This document shows positions 52,290 through 61,578 of a DNA stretch of 64,000 bases, piece by piece; position 1 is the first letter of the stretch, and each line of letters starts with the position of its first letter. Source of the DNA: an uncultured Endomicrobiia bacterium (GTDB lineage Bacteria; Elusimicrobiota; Endomicrobiia; Endomicrobiales; Endomicrobiaceae); assembly GCA_938040055.1 (NCBI GenBank), contig CALHWY010000013.1, forward strand, positions 186,001 to 250,000, written 5' to 3'. Below the pieces are notes generated by a model that was not told where the DNA came from, searched no databases, and was given only the letters and a program-made list of their open reading frames with translations. The translations under genes and the position numbers were made by a program.

Positions 52290-52640
52290 CTATTTTTCAT
52301 TTTCTATTTTTTTGAGTATTTCAAAAACTTTTGAAGCCTTTTCATTCGTATCGTCATAAATGAATTCAATGGAAGGGGTTCTTCTCAAATTAAGCCTTAA
52401 CGCCAGCCGGTGTCTTATTTCTTTTGTATTCTCTTTCAAAATGCGTCCGGACGTTTTTTTGTCTTCCTCGCTTCCGAAAACCGAATAGAACACCTTACAC
52501 TCAAGGAGATCGTCCGTAAGCTTAATGCCCGTCACGGTAACCAGCCCCGCATTCAGTCCGCGCATATCTCTGAGTATTGACGATATTTCTTGCTGTATGA
52601 GAGCGCCGACTCTTACTGAACGTTTATATGAAACCGGCAT
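52290..52640 (-). CDS. rbfA: Ribosome-binding factor A
   Basis: 116 residues, KH-type fold: VGALIQQEISSIL, GLVTVTGIKLTDDLLECKVFYSV, RLNLRRTPSIEFIYDD. Late 30S assembly factor. Confidence 0.95.
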   Translation of the reverse strand: MPVSYKRSVRVGALIQQEISSILRDMRGLNAGLVTVTGIKLTDDLLECKVFYSVFGSEEDKKTSGRILKENTKEIRHRLALRLNLRRTPSIEFIYDDTNEKASKVFEILKKIENEK

Positions 52641-52643
52641 TTA

Positions 52644-54974
52644 TCAATTTCCTTCCCCAAGTTTTCTGGCGACCTTTTCGGTAGTAAAACTCTCCATAAC
52701 GTCTCCGATTTTTATATCGGAAAAATTTTCAAGCCCTATTCCGCATTCATAGCCTTTTTCAACTTCTTTTACATCGTCTTTAAATCTTTTAAGAGACGAT
52801 ATATTGCCTTCAAAAACTATTACATTATCTCTCAAAAGTCTAGCCTTGGCTCCCCTTTGGATCCTGCCGTCAATTACGGAGCAGCCTGAAATGGTGCCGT
52901 AGCTTGAAAGTCTGAATACCTGTTTTACCACGGCCTTTCCCAAAACTTTTTCTTTCATGTCGGGATCAAGCAGACCTTCCATAGCGGCTTTAACATCCGC
53001 TATGAGATCGTAAATTATTCTGTAAACATTTATGCTCACGCCTTCCGTTTCCGCAAGTTTTTCAACTACCGCGTCAGGCCTTAAATTAAATCCGACAATC
53101 AAAGCATCCGAAGCCACGGCTAAAGCTACGTCGGATTCGGTAATCGAGCCAGCGCCTCTGTGTATTATTTTTAAACTTATTTCGGCGGTGGACAGCCTTT
53201 CCAGCGCATCTCCTAAAGCGCCGAGAGAACCCTGAACGTCGGCTTTTAATATTATTCTGAGATCTTTCGTTTTTCCCGAACTTATATCCTGAAGAGAAAG
53301 ATGATGTCTGGGTCTTAAAGCGTCGGCTTTAACCTTTTCTTTTCTTGACTGCGCGATTTCCCTCGCCTGTGACTCCTGCGCCACGATTACGAACTTATCG
53401 CCTGCCTGGGGAGGCTCGTTAATTCCGAGAACCTCAACCGGCGTGCTCGGAGGCGCCTCATTAAAACGCTTTCCGTGTTCATCGGCCATAGCTCTCACTT
53501 TTCCGTAGGTCGTGCCTACGACGACATTGTCTCCCACGCGCAGAGTGCCTCCCTGCACCAAAACGGTGGCGACCGGGCCCCGCCTTGAGTCAAGTTTGGC
53601 TTCCACTACAATCCCTTCGGCATTTTTATCGGGATTAGCCTTAAGCTCCATAATCTCCGCCCTCAACAGAATCATTTCCAAAAGGGAATCTATGTTTATT
53701 CTCTGTTTTGCGGAAATGTCAACCATAATGACATCCCCCCCCCATTCTTCCGGAACGAGATTATAGTTGCTTAATTCCTGTCTTATTCTTTGTGGATCCG
53801 AAGTGGGAAGATCTATTTTATTTACGGCAACTATGATGGGAACATTGGCTGCCTTGGCATGATTTATCGCTTCTACGGTCTGGGGCATTACCCCGTCGGC
53901 GGCGGAAACGACCAAAACTACTATGTCGGTAGCCTGCGCTCCTCTTGAACGCATCGCCGTAAAAGCTTCATGTCCGGGAGTATCCAGAAAAGTCAGAAAT
54001 TCGCCGCTGGAAGTTTTAACTTTATAAGCGCCTATATGCTGGGTTATTCCACCGTGTTCTCCTTCCGCGACATGGCTGCTTCTTATCGCGTCAAGCAAAG
54101 AGGTTTTTCCATGGTCGACATGTCCCATAATGGTTACGACCGGAGGACGATGCCGCATCTTTGCAGGATCGTCGGCTTCGGTAAGAATCGCTTCTTCCGA
54201 ATATATGGAAGAAAGTTTTGCGTCGTAACCGAATTCATTTGCAAGCAGTATCGCCGTATCGGTGTCAAGCCTTTGGTTAATAGTGGCAAGACTGCCCATA
54301 GATAAAAGCTTTTTTAAAACATCGCCGACTCTCAGCTTCATTTTCTCGGCAAGATCCCGCACGGTTATAAGTTCATTGATTGATATCGAACCGATAAATT
54401 TATTTTCATTTACAGCCGGTTCTTCTTTTTTTTCCAAAGAAGCAGGACGTGGCGGTTCGGGCTTTTTTCCCGCGGCCGGTTCCGCGTGAACAGGCTCAGC
54501 TCTTTTCTGAGACTGCGGTTCCGGAACTGCGGGACGGGAATCGGTCTTTATTTTCTGTTCGGCGGCGGATTCTTTTTGTTTCTGAGGCTGCGGCTCTTTT
54601 ATTTTCTGTTCTTCTTTTTTTTCACTCTTTTTCCGCAACTGCTCAATATTTTTTTCCGCGGATTTTTTTACCGCTTCCGGTTTTTTTTCTTCCTTTTTTG
54701 CCGCGGCGGCGCTTTTTTTGCTTTCATCAGCTTTTTTCTTAACCATTCGTTTTGCTGCGGAGGGTGTTTTTGCGCTTTTTGCCTTAGTCGTCTTTGTTTC
54801 AGCGGATTTTTTGGACGCGGATTTCTCCCTGACGTTTTTTTTAGCCGCTGATGTTCCCGCGGTCTTAGAAGCGCTTTTTTTCTTCGGGGACGTTTCTTTT
54901 GTTTTAGCGGCAGATTTTTTCTTAGTCTTTACGGCTTCTGTCTCTTTTTGCGTTTTTACTTGTTTTGTCGGCAT
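52644..54974 (-). CDS. infB: Translation initiation factor IF-2
   Basis: 776 residues. The first ~190 residues are Lys/Ala/Glu-rich, then a short IF2N domain (ITVRDLAEKMKLRVGDVLKKL) and the GTPase (GHVDHGKTSLLDAI, DTPGHEAF, NKIDLP). C-terminal domain C2 ends SFTTEKVARKLGEGN. The repetitive N-terminus looks intact. Confidence 0.97.
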   Translation of the reverse strand: MPTKQVKTQKETEAVKTKKKSAAKTKETSPKKKSASKTAGTSAAKKNVREKSASKKSAETKTTKAKSAKTPSAAKRMVKKKADESKKSAAAAKKEEKKPEAVKKSAEKNIEQLRKKSEKKEEQKIKEPQPQKQKESAAEQKIKTDSRPAVPEPQSQKRAEPVHAEPAAGKKPEPPRPASLEKKEEPAVNENKFIGSISINELITVRDLAEKMKLRVGDVLKKLLSMGSLATINQRLDTDTAILLANEFGYDAKLSSIYSEEAILTEADDPAKMRHRPPVVTIMGHVDHGKTSLLDAIRSSHVAEGEHGGITQHIGAYKVKTSSGEFLTFLDTPGHEAFTAMRSRGAQATDIVVLVVSAADGVMPQTVEAINHAKAANVPIIVAVNKIDLPTSDPQRIRQELSNYNLVPEEWGGDVIMVDISAKQRINIDSLLEMILLRAEIMELKANPDKNAEGIVVEAKLDSRRGPVATVLVQGGTLRVGDNVVVGTTYGKVRAMADEHGKRFNEAPPSTPVEVLGINEPPQAGDKFVIVAQESQAREIAQSRKEKVKADALRPRHHLSLQDISSGKTKDLRIILKADVQGSLGALGDALERLSTAEISLKIIHRGAGSITESDVALAVASDALIVGFNLRPDAVVEKLAETEGVSINVYRIIYDLIADVKAAMEGLLDPDMKEKVLGKAVVKQVFRLSSYGTISGCSVIDGRIQRGAKARLLRDNVIVFEGNISSLKRFKDDVKEVEKGYECGIGLENFSDIKIGDVMESFTTEKVARKLGEGN

Positions 54975-55016
54975 AAGCTGTCTTCACCTCTCCTTGCTTG
55001 AAATCTATACTGCGGT

Positions 55017-56270
55017 TTAAGAAATGCTTTTCTTAGCGGCTTCGATAATCTTTTCGGCGGTTTTGGGACCAATGCCGGGCAAAGTCGTCAAATCGTCAAC
55101 GCTAAGACGAGCAAGCTTCTCTATATTGGAAAAACCCGCCTTTACCAAAGTTTCTATATTCTTATCGCTTATTCCTTCCAGCTTCTCCAGTTCTTCCGTC
55201 TGCTGTTCCGCTTTTTCTTCGCTTTCCTGCTTTTTCTGGCCTTCCGACTTAACGTCAATATGCCAGCCCGTAAGTTTTGCCGCAAGTCTGACATTGTGTC
55301 CGTTCTTTCCTATGGCAAGAGAAAGCATGTCGTCAGACACTAAAACCTCGGCCTTTTTCTCCTCCTGAGAAGCCAAAACGACCAAAATTACCTTTGCAGG
55401 CGCAAGAGCTGCCGCTATATATTTTGAGGCGTCTTCGGAATAAGGTATAAGATCTATTCTTTCTCCTCTGAGTTCGTCTATAATAGGTTTTACCCTGGCG
55501 CCTTTTATCCCGACGCACGCTCCCACAGGATCGACTTTGGGATTATGGGATATTACTGCGACTTTTGATCTCATGCCGGGTTCTCTTACCACATTTATTA
55601 TGTCGACAACTTTCTCATATATTTCAGGAACCTCAAGCTCAAAAAGTCTTTTTACAAGTTCGGTGCTGGCACGCGAGAGCACCGTGCCCGGGCCTTTAAT
55701 GCTTTTTTCAACTTTCAGTATCACGGCTCTTATATGCTGCCCTACGCTGAATTTTTCCCGGAAAACCTGCTCGCTTACCGGAAGTATCGCTTCGGTTTTT
55801 CCGAGATCAACGATTATATTCCTGTTCGCTATACGGTAAATCACCCCGTTTATTATCTGTCCGACCTTTTCTTTCATCTCATCATAAAGAGAGTCTCTTT
55901 CCGATTCTCTTATTTTTTGCACGATAACCTGCTTTGCAGTCTGAGCCGCTATACGCGAAAAATCCTGGGTATCCAAAGGAATTTTCACTTCGGAACCTAT
56001 TTCATAAGGCTGCCCCGTTTTTTTCGCTTCCTGCACGCTTGTTTCAAGCAGAGGATTCTCGACGTCCTTTACAACGGTTTTAATGACAAAAGCCATCATC
56101 TCGCCGGTATCGGGGTCGACTTTGGCCTCAACGTTTACGTTTTTCCCGACATGTTTTTTATAAGCGGATACCAAAGCGTTTTCTATAACGCTTAAAATGT
56201 CTTCTTTTTTAATTTTTTTGTCTTTCTCAATCTGTTCAAGAGCCATTAAAAGTTCGCCCTTTTCTGCCAT
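55017..56270 (-). CDS. nusA: Transcription elongation/termination factor NusA
   Basis: 417 residues: N-terminal domain, S1 (GQIINGVIYRIANRNIIVDLG), two KH domains (DPVGACVGIKGARVKPIIDEL, MLSLAIGKNGHNVRLAAKLTG), and a C-terminal HhH (LTTLPGIGPKTAEKIIEAA). The inner ATG (56270) with GGAGG five bases upstream is the best start. Confidence 0.96.
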   Translation of the reverse strand: MAEKGELLMALEQIEKDKKIKKEDILSVIENALVSAYKKHVGKNVNVEAKVDPDTGEMMAFVIKTVVKDVENPLLETSVQEAKKTGQPYEIGSEVKIPLDTQDFSRIAAQTAKQVIVQKIRESERDSLYDEMKEKVGQIINGVIYRIANRNIIVDLGKTEAILPVSEQVFREKFSVGQHIRAVILKVEKSIKGPGTVLSRASTELVKRLFELEVPEIYEKVVDIINVVREPGMRSKVAVISHNPKVDPVGACVGIKGARVKPIIDELRGERIDLIPYSEDASKYIAAALAPAKVILVVLASQEEKKAEVLVSDDMLSLAIGKNGHNVRLAAKLTGWHIDVKSEGQKKQESEEKAEQQTEELEKLEGISDKNIETLVKAGFSNIEKLARLSVDDLTTLPGIGPKTAEKIIEAAKKSIS

Positions 56271-56297
56271 TGCATCCTCCGTTTTCACTTCTTTAAT

Positions 56298-56756
56298 TTA
56301 TATGTCTGCTTCCAAATTTGCCTTTTTTATGCCGCAGAAGTCTATTTCGACTTCGCCTTTGGTGACATCGTCTATTTTAATTTTTCCCGCGCCCGCGCCG
56401 ATAAGTTTTCCGAGAAAATTTCTCTGGTTGTTGATGGGAGAAAAAGTCTGCACTCTTATTTTTTCGCCGATAAACCTTTCAAAATCTTTTTCTTTCTTGA
56501 GCGTTCTGTTGATTCCCGGCGAAGAAATCTCCAGAATATAAGATTCCTGCAATATATCGCCAGAATCCAGAGCGTCTCCGAAGATATAGCTCATTTTCTC
56601 ACAGTCGTCCATTGTAACCCCGCCGGTTTTATCGATAAAAATCCTCGCGACCCTGCTTCCGTTCTCTTTAACGTATTGCACGTCGACGATTTCAATATTT
56701 TCGGACTGTGCGGCAGGAATCAGAAATTCTTCCAGTTCTTCAGCTTTACTCGGCAT
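56298..56756 (-). CDS. rimP: Ribosome maturation factor RimP
   Basis: 152 residues: ARIFIDKTGGVTMDDCEKMSYIFGDALD and YILEISSPGINRTLKKEKDFERFIGEKI (each shown in part of the family pattern). First gene of the rimP-nusA-infB-rbfA-nrnA-truB-ribF operon. Confidence 0.94.
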   Translation of the reverse strand: MPSKAEELEEFLIPAAQSENIEIVDVQYVKENGSRVARIFIDKTGGVTMDDCEKMSYIFGDALDSGDILQESYILEISSPGINRTLKKEKDFERFIGEKIRVQTFSPINNQRNFLGKLIGAGAGKIKIDDVTKGEVEIDFCGIKKANLEADI

Positions 56757-56785
56757 AATTTCAACAAGCCCCGTATTAAAAATAA

Positions 56786-56806
56786 AAGGCGGCCGTAAGC
56801 CGCCTT
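56786..56806 (-). promoter_or_regulatory. 5'-terminal hairpin of the rimP operon mRNA
   Basis: Perfect 8-bp stem AAGGCGGC/GCCGCCTT with 5-base loop and a U-rich stretch after it. The predicted start (about 56811) is only ~5 bases upstream, too short for an attenuator, so a 5' stabilising stem is more likely. Confidence 0.6.
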
Positions 56807-56817
56807 AACTACCGCTT

Positions 56818-56846
56818 ATTATACAAATTAATACCGAAATATACAA
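56818..56846 (-). promoter_or_regulatory. Sigma-70 promoter of rimP-nusA-infB
   Basis: TTGTAT (56846-56841), 17 bases, perfect TATAAT (56823-56818). Shares a 19-base core with the yebC promoter. Confidence 0.82.
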
Positions 56847-57459
56847 GCTTATGCTCCGGGTTTGCACATCCGGTACAATGCCCCGCATACTAAAAAAGCG
56901 AAAGAAGATGAATAGCCGACTCCGTTGCAAAGATTGCTTTGCGCCTGAAAGGGAAACGTCAAAAACCGAATTTGACCCGATATCAAAGACAAAGCTGCGC
57001 AACAAATATTTTATTAGCACAGATAAAACCCGGATATCCTCCGGCTTTTTGCCGGAAAAACTTATGAAATTCGCAGTTTCCGTTTGCTGAAGATAAAAAC
57101 CGCAACATACGGATGCGGCGCGTGTTTATTAAATGAATTTTCATACCGGCCGTCATTATTTTTTCGGAAATAATAAAGTTTTAAAGTCTTCAATGCGTTT
57201 ATGGAATATTTTTTTAAAAAATCGATTTTGACGGCAACAATAAAATAATATTTAAACTGCGATTACCGAAACGGAGGCGGAAAGCTTCTGGACTTTTGCA
57301 ATTGGAATTTCAAATAGCCGAGCCGAGTTCTTTTGCCCCAAAATAAAGCCGCCCCGGACGGCTTGCGAATATGCGACAAAGCATGCGCCTTGCCACGCTG
57401 TCGCAAAAAAAGTATTTTATATCCGTTCGGATATTTTTTTATTTTGTATACTTACGGTT

Positions 57460-58209
57460 ATGAAAATTATAAAAATATTTTTTTTTCTTTTTTTGTTTTT
57501 AAATTCATGCGTTTTTGTTAAAAACGCGCCTTCGGGCGAATATGCGCGTATTCCGGTCAAAACCGGAGATTATATTCTTTTAAGCAGGCAGAAAATTAAA
57601 AATCCCGGCGCGGCGGTTAAAATTTATATTGAAGGTGACGGAAACGCTTATGACAAATACGGCAATCCGTCCGGGAACCCTACGCCCCGAAGCCGCTTTG
57701 TAAGAAATTTAGCTTTTAAAGATCCTTCAGACAATGTCGTCTATCTGGCAAGGCCGGGACAGTTTATAAAAATTTCCGGCAAGAAACGCCATGAATGGAG
57801 TTGCGAAAGATTTTCGCAAAAAAACATTGACAATTTAACGCAAGCGCTAAAAGAAATAGCCGGCGACAATGAAATAATACTTATAGGTTATTCCGCAAGC
57901 GCATTGCTTACCGGCATTATAATAAACCAAAATCCGGATTTGAAAGTAAAAGAATGGATTACAATCGCCGGGCTGTTTAACCACGGCGAGTGGACGCGGC
58001 ATTTCAATTACCTTCCTTTGAAAAACTGTAAAGACTTAAATAGTTTGCCCGATATCAGGCAAACGCATTTTATAGGCAAAAAAGATCGCGTCATTCCTTA
58101 TACGCTTAGCATAAAAAGACTGCCTGAAAAAAGCGTGGTGCTTGTGGAAAAAGCCGAACATAATAAAGGCTTTGAAGCGATTTACGGCATTATTTGGGAC
58201 AAAAAATGA
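57460..58209 (+). CDS. Alpha/beta-hydrolase lipoprotein
   Basis: 249 residues. Lipoprotein signal with lipobox LNSC (Cys17), an oxyanion region IYIEGDGNAYDKYGNPSGNPTPR (shown in part), nucleophile elbow LIGYSASALLTG, Asp in GKKDRVIP and His in AEHNKGF: a full catalytic triad. Substrate unknown. It stands alone. Confidence 0.75.
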   Translation: MKIIKIFFFLFLFLNSCVFVKNAPSGEYARIPVKTGDYILLSRQKIKNPGAAVKIYIEGDGNAYDKYGNPSGNPTPRSRFVRNLAFKDPSDNVVYLARPGQFIKISGKKRHEWSCERFSQKNIDNLTQALKEIAGDNEIILIGYSASALLTGIIINQNPDLKVKEWITIAGLFNHGEWTRHFNYLPLKNCKDLNSLPDIRQTHFIGKKDRVIPYTLSIKRLPEKSVVLVEKAEHNKGFEAIYGIIWDKK

Positions 58210-58675
58210 AAAAACCCGCACTTTAAAAAGCTTCCAAGCGATAAACCGAAACTCGCGTGTTTGCAGCCAAAATCTTTTTATTTTTTCTTTTTGAAATCCG
58301 CTCCCGGATCCGTTGACGACAACCCCGCCTGCTTAACTTAGCGTTCTGCCGCATTTCGTTTTTTTCGGTTTTGCGCCGCCTATCGTTTTTCAAACATTTT
58401 TTTAATTATTTTTTCCGGGATAATGCATATTCTGCCGCAAAAAGCGGTTTGAAAAGCCGAAATGCCCGTTTTTTGGCGGCGAAAGTTTTAGTATGTATAT
58501 GCGGCTGAAAAAACGCGGGGAATCTTGTCTGTTTTCTTATTTGCCCGATTATGCGCAATATAAAAATGAGGATTTTAGATTCTTTATCGGCGATAAGGTT
58601 TAATTTATAAAACCGCAAGCCGGCGGAAATCAATATTTCCGCCGGCTATGTAACAGCGCTTATTTTTTCCGCAGA
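58210..58675. other. Convergent 466-base intergenic region
   Basis: No gene. It ends with the 13-bp hairpin at 58618-58647, the terminator of the Pal-like gene. Otherwise AT runs and CCGCC words. Confidence 0.6.
58618..58647 (-). terminator. Terminator of the autotransporter-Pal transcript
   Basis: Perfect 13-bp stem AGCCGGCGGAAAT/ATTTCCGCCGGCT, 4-base loop; modest T tract (GCGGTTTTATAAA) on the minus strand. Confidence 0.65.
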
Positions 58676-59224
58676 TTATTTCGTAAAGACTAATTCCGTT
58701 CTTCTGTTTTGCGCTCTTCCCTCTTCCGTGGAATTGTCGAATTTAGGCTTCATTTTACCATAGCCTGCCGATGAAACTCTCTCCGGCGCGATGCCTTTTT
58801 GTATGAAATAATCGGCAACCGCCCGGGCTCTCTTTTCCGACAATGTCTGGTTATATTCCACGGTTCCCACATCGTCCGTATGCCCCTCGACGCTGACTCT
58901 AACGCCGGGATTTTCTTCCATATACTTGACGACAAAATCAAGATTATCATAAGCGTCATGGGATATATCGGCCGAATCGAAATCAAATAGGCTTTGTTTT
59001 GAAATTTTTTCGAAATCTATAGTAAAAACTTCTTCCTGCGCTTTTTCTTCAAAAACTTTCCGGAAACTTTCTTCCTTTTCCGGCATCACTTCGGCGGGAA
59101 CTTCCGCTGCGGGTTTTTCGCATACGCACCTGGAAGGTCTCGCGTATTTAGCGCCGCAGGAAGATATAAACAAAGCCATTACCGAGATACAAAGAAATAA
59201 TACTATCGTTGTCTGTTTATTCAT
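58676..59224 (-). CDS. OmpA-family lipoprotein (Pal-like)
   Basis: 182 residues. Lipobox ISSC (Cys23), a Pro/Glu linker, and an OmpA peptidoglycan-binding domain (LFDFDSADI, VEGHTDDVGTVEYNQTLSEKRARAVADY, RRTELVF; parts shown). Anchors outer membrane to wall. Lies 19 bases after the autotransporter, so same transcript; no tol genes near. Confidence 0.9.
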   Translation of the reverse strand: MNKQTTIVLFLCISVMALFISSCGAKYARPSRCVCEKPAAEVPAEVMPEKEESFRKVFEEKAQEEVFTIDFEKISKQSLFDFDSADISHDAYDNLDFVVKYMEENPGVRVSVEGHTDDVGTVEYNQTLSEKRARAVADYFIQKGIAPERVSSAGYGKMKPKFDNSTEEGRAQNRRTELVFTK

Positions 59225-59243
59225 ATTTTTTCTCCCGTTTTAT

Positions 59244-61337
59244 TTAAAATTTCCACTCTACTCCCGCGCTCAAATTCCAGCCGCTTTTTCCGCCGTCGGA
59301 ATAGCTGGCTTTCAAATGAGCGACGGTGTAGCCCCATATTTTTTCTATTCCTGCGCCATACCTGAAATAATTGTCATAGCTTACCTCGGGCAGCAATACG
59401 CTGTTTGCTTTGACGTCTCCGTTAACCGAAGAATAAACATAATGTCCGTCGGCCGAAAGTATCCAGCATTTTCCCAGATTCTTAGCCAGTTTTACTCCGG
59501 GCATAACCGTAAAAACGTTCATGTCATCGGATTTTATTTTAACGCCGCTTTTACTTGTATAGTCTTCAGTATCAATATATGAAAATCCGCCTATTACATT
59601 GGGCTGCAATGTAAAACTTCTTTGAGAAAGTTCAAAATTATACCCGCCTTTAACCGACGCGCAATATGCGTATGAATTAAAATCGTCCGTGCCCGCGGCG
59701 GTTTTTGCAGAATTGCTTAAAAGGCCGGCGTCCAAAATACCGCTGAAAAATAATTTGCCGAAGTAAAAAGTCGCTCTTGCTCCGGCGTATCCTCCGCTTT
59801 GCTCTATACTATTGCCGTTGTCTTTTTGTTTTCCCGTGACATAAGAGCCGAAAAGCCCGTATGTAGCGTTAAAGCCGTCGTAAAGCCTGTCAAAATCTAT
59901 GCCGGCAATGCCGCCGTAATAGTCCGCATCCGCTTTACCGTATTTGTCAAAATCAATTTCGCTGTCAATTGCGAAAGCTCTTACCCACGCCGTAGGTCTG
60001 TCTCTGGGAATATCCCCTGCGCTTTCTCCAGATTTTGTGAAGAAACTGAAATTGCCCGAATTTTCAAACAATATATATGACAGTTCTTCCTGCAAAAGCC
60101 TTGCTCCCTGCACGGCAAAAGAAGCCCCTAATGCAGAGCCGCTGAAAAGCCCGTTGCGGGTAAATCTCAAGTCGCCGTTACCAAGCAAAGTTGTGTCATA
60201 AGAGTACAGCTTGCCTTCCACAACTTTCATTGAAGGGGCCAAAACCGCGGCCTGCTGAAAATCACTGCCCCCCAATACATTGACCTCAACGATTTTTTGC
60301 TGCGTATCGGACAATAAATTAATGCCTTGAATAACCGGAGCGCCCGACGCGCCGGTATAAGCGCCGGCATCTATGACATCTCCGACGGTATTTTCCAAAT
60401 CGACGTCTATATTCATATTCATCTGCGTAAGATTTCCAATGCTAAGAGCGTCCATTCTGATATTGTCAATTACGCCGTTTTGCAGATCCAGAGTTCCGTT
60501 ATTATAGCTGTTATTGACACCAGGGTTGAAATATTTTGCGCCTGCAAGCAGTTTGACGGTCGCCCCTATAACGTCAACATCAGTCGGATTTCCCTGCGTA
60601 AAATCTCCAAAATCTTCATTATTACCGCCCAAAATAAGGGTTCCGGCATAATTTCCGAGATTGCCTTGCGTCAAAGCGTCAATATTGCCTATTTGCAAAC
60701 GTCCGCTCCCGCAAATACCGCCCATAAGGCTTATAGTTTTTCCCGAAGAAGGCAGCAAAAAAAGAGAACTGTCCTGCATATAAATGTCTCTGTTGACATT
60801 ATTACCGCCGTCTTTGTTTCCGCTGAACAGAACGTCTTTATTGACTGCTCTTATATAGGCATCCGCCGCCCAAAATAGCTTTACCGCCGCCGTTTGGGAG
60901 TCTTCTCGGGGGTCTAAAGAATTATTAATAATATCTACATCCGTTAAATTCAACACCCCCTCAGTTTGCCTGATCACAACCTCACTCGACCTAATCTGCT
61001 TAAAATTAGTTAAAACGGCATCTTCTATGGTAAAAACAGAACCGGCGCCCATTATAAAGCCCTGCGTTTCAGAATTCTCGCCGTCGGAACCTTTTATTGT
61101 ATGTCCGTTTCCCTTGATCGTCAATATATAATTATTTAAATTCCATATATAGCCGCCCTGATCGTCGCTTATATTATTTTTTATATTAAGCGTATCTCCG
61201 CTTGCAAAAGCCGGATTGTGTCCGACAAGCCCGTCAGCCCCGCGAAATTCCGTAATGTCGTAATTTGCCGCATAGGCCGTTTGCGCGGCTGCGGAAAAAA
61301 TTAAAGCAAAAATCAAAATTGCCCGAAATCGTTTCAT
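59244..61337 (-). CDS. Autotransporter (type Va-like)
   Basis: 697 residues. Signal peptide (AILIFALIFSAAAQTAYA), a ~400-residue passenger of short repeated strands (GNLGNYAGTLILGGNN, IKGSDGENSETQGF) as in beta-helices, and a C-terminal barrel beginning WVRAFAIDSEIDFDKYG and ending AGVEWKF with a terminal Phe. The function of the passenger is unknown. A hairpin GGGCTT/AAGCCC lies in the leader. Confidence 0.85.
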   Translation of the reverse strand: MKRFRAILIFALIFSAAAQTAYAANYDITEFRGADGLVGHNPAFASGDTLNIKNNISDDQGGYIWNLNNYILTIKGNGHTIKGSDGENSETQGFIMGAGSVFTIEDAVLTNFKQIRSSEVVIRQTEGVLNLTDVDIINNSLDPREDSQTAAVKLFWAADAYIRAVNKDVLFSGNKDGGNNVNRDIYMQDSSLFLLPSSGKTISLMGGICGSGRLQIGNIDALTQGNLGNYAGTLILGGNNEDFGDFTQGNPTDVDVIGATVKLLAGAKYFNPGVNNSYNNGTLDLQNGVIDNIRMDALSIGNLTQMNMNIDVDLENTVGDVIDAGAYTGASGAPVIQGINLLSDTQQKIVEVNVLGGSDFQQAAVLAPSMKVVEGKLYSYDTTLLGNGDLRFTRNGLFSGSALGASFAVQGARLLQEELSYILFENSGNFSFFTKSGESAGDIPRDRPTAWVRAFAIDSEIDFDKYGKADADYYGGIAGIDFDRLYDGFNATYGLFGSYVTGKQKDNGNSIEQSGGYAGARATFYFGKLFFSGILDAGLLSNSAKTAAGTDDFNSYAYCASVKGGYNFELSQRSFTLQPNVIGGFSYIDTEDYTSKSGVKIKSDDMNVFTVMPGVKLAKNLGKCWILSADGHYVYSSVNGDVKANSVLLPEVSYDNYFRYGAGIEKIWGYTVAHLKASYSDGGKSGWNLSAGVEWKF

Positions 61338-61436
61338 TTTTTTGTTCCCCTCCGTTGTTTTATTTTTTTAGGGCTTCCCTCTGAAAAGCCCCGTTTCAAA
61401 TAAGACATAAAATCCGTCTTTATCCGGCGAAAATCA

Positions 61437-61491
61437 AAAACGGAGTCCCGCAAAAAAAATCCAGTTGATCTTTTTAAAGGAACTCCGTTTT
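61437..61491 (-). terminator. Terminator after rplA
   Basis: Stem 61437-61448 with 61479-61491 (AAAACGGAGT/ACTCCGTTTT, one bulge), 30-base loop, followed by TTTTTGATTTT on the minus strand. Confidence 0.7.
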
Positions 61492-61578
61492 ACAATCTCT
61501 TTTCCGCCTTAGGCAATTATTATAAGCATTTAATTTTAATGCTGACAAAAACCGCTGTCCGGCCGCCGTCATATCAAA

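Larger units (their letters stand above)
56757..57459. other. Divergent 703-base region upstream of rimP
   Basis: Contains the rimP promoter and hairpin (56786-56846). No tRNA or riboswitch found, unlike the enteric metY-rimP arrangement. Small palindromes: AAGCCG/CGGCTT (57346-57362) and ATATCC/GGATAT (57419-57434). A TATACT eight bases before the hydrolase ATG hints at a short leader. Confidence 0.6.

Noticed and set aside
54486..55020. Phe/Leu-rich plus-strand frames opposite infB
   Set aside because: They mirror the Lys/Glu/Ala-rich N-terminus of IF-2 and are not genes.
56757..57459. Search for a metY-like tRNA or a riboswitch before rimP
   Set aside because: No cloverleaf or known aptamer core could be traced.
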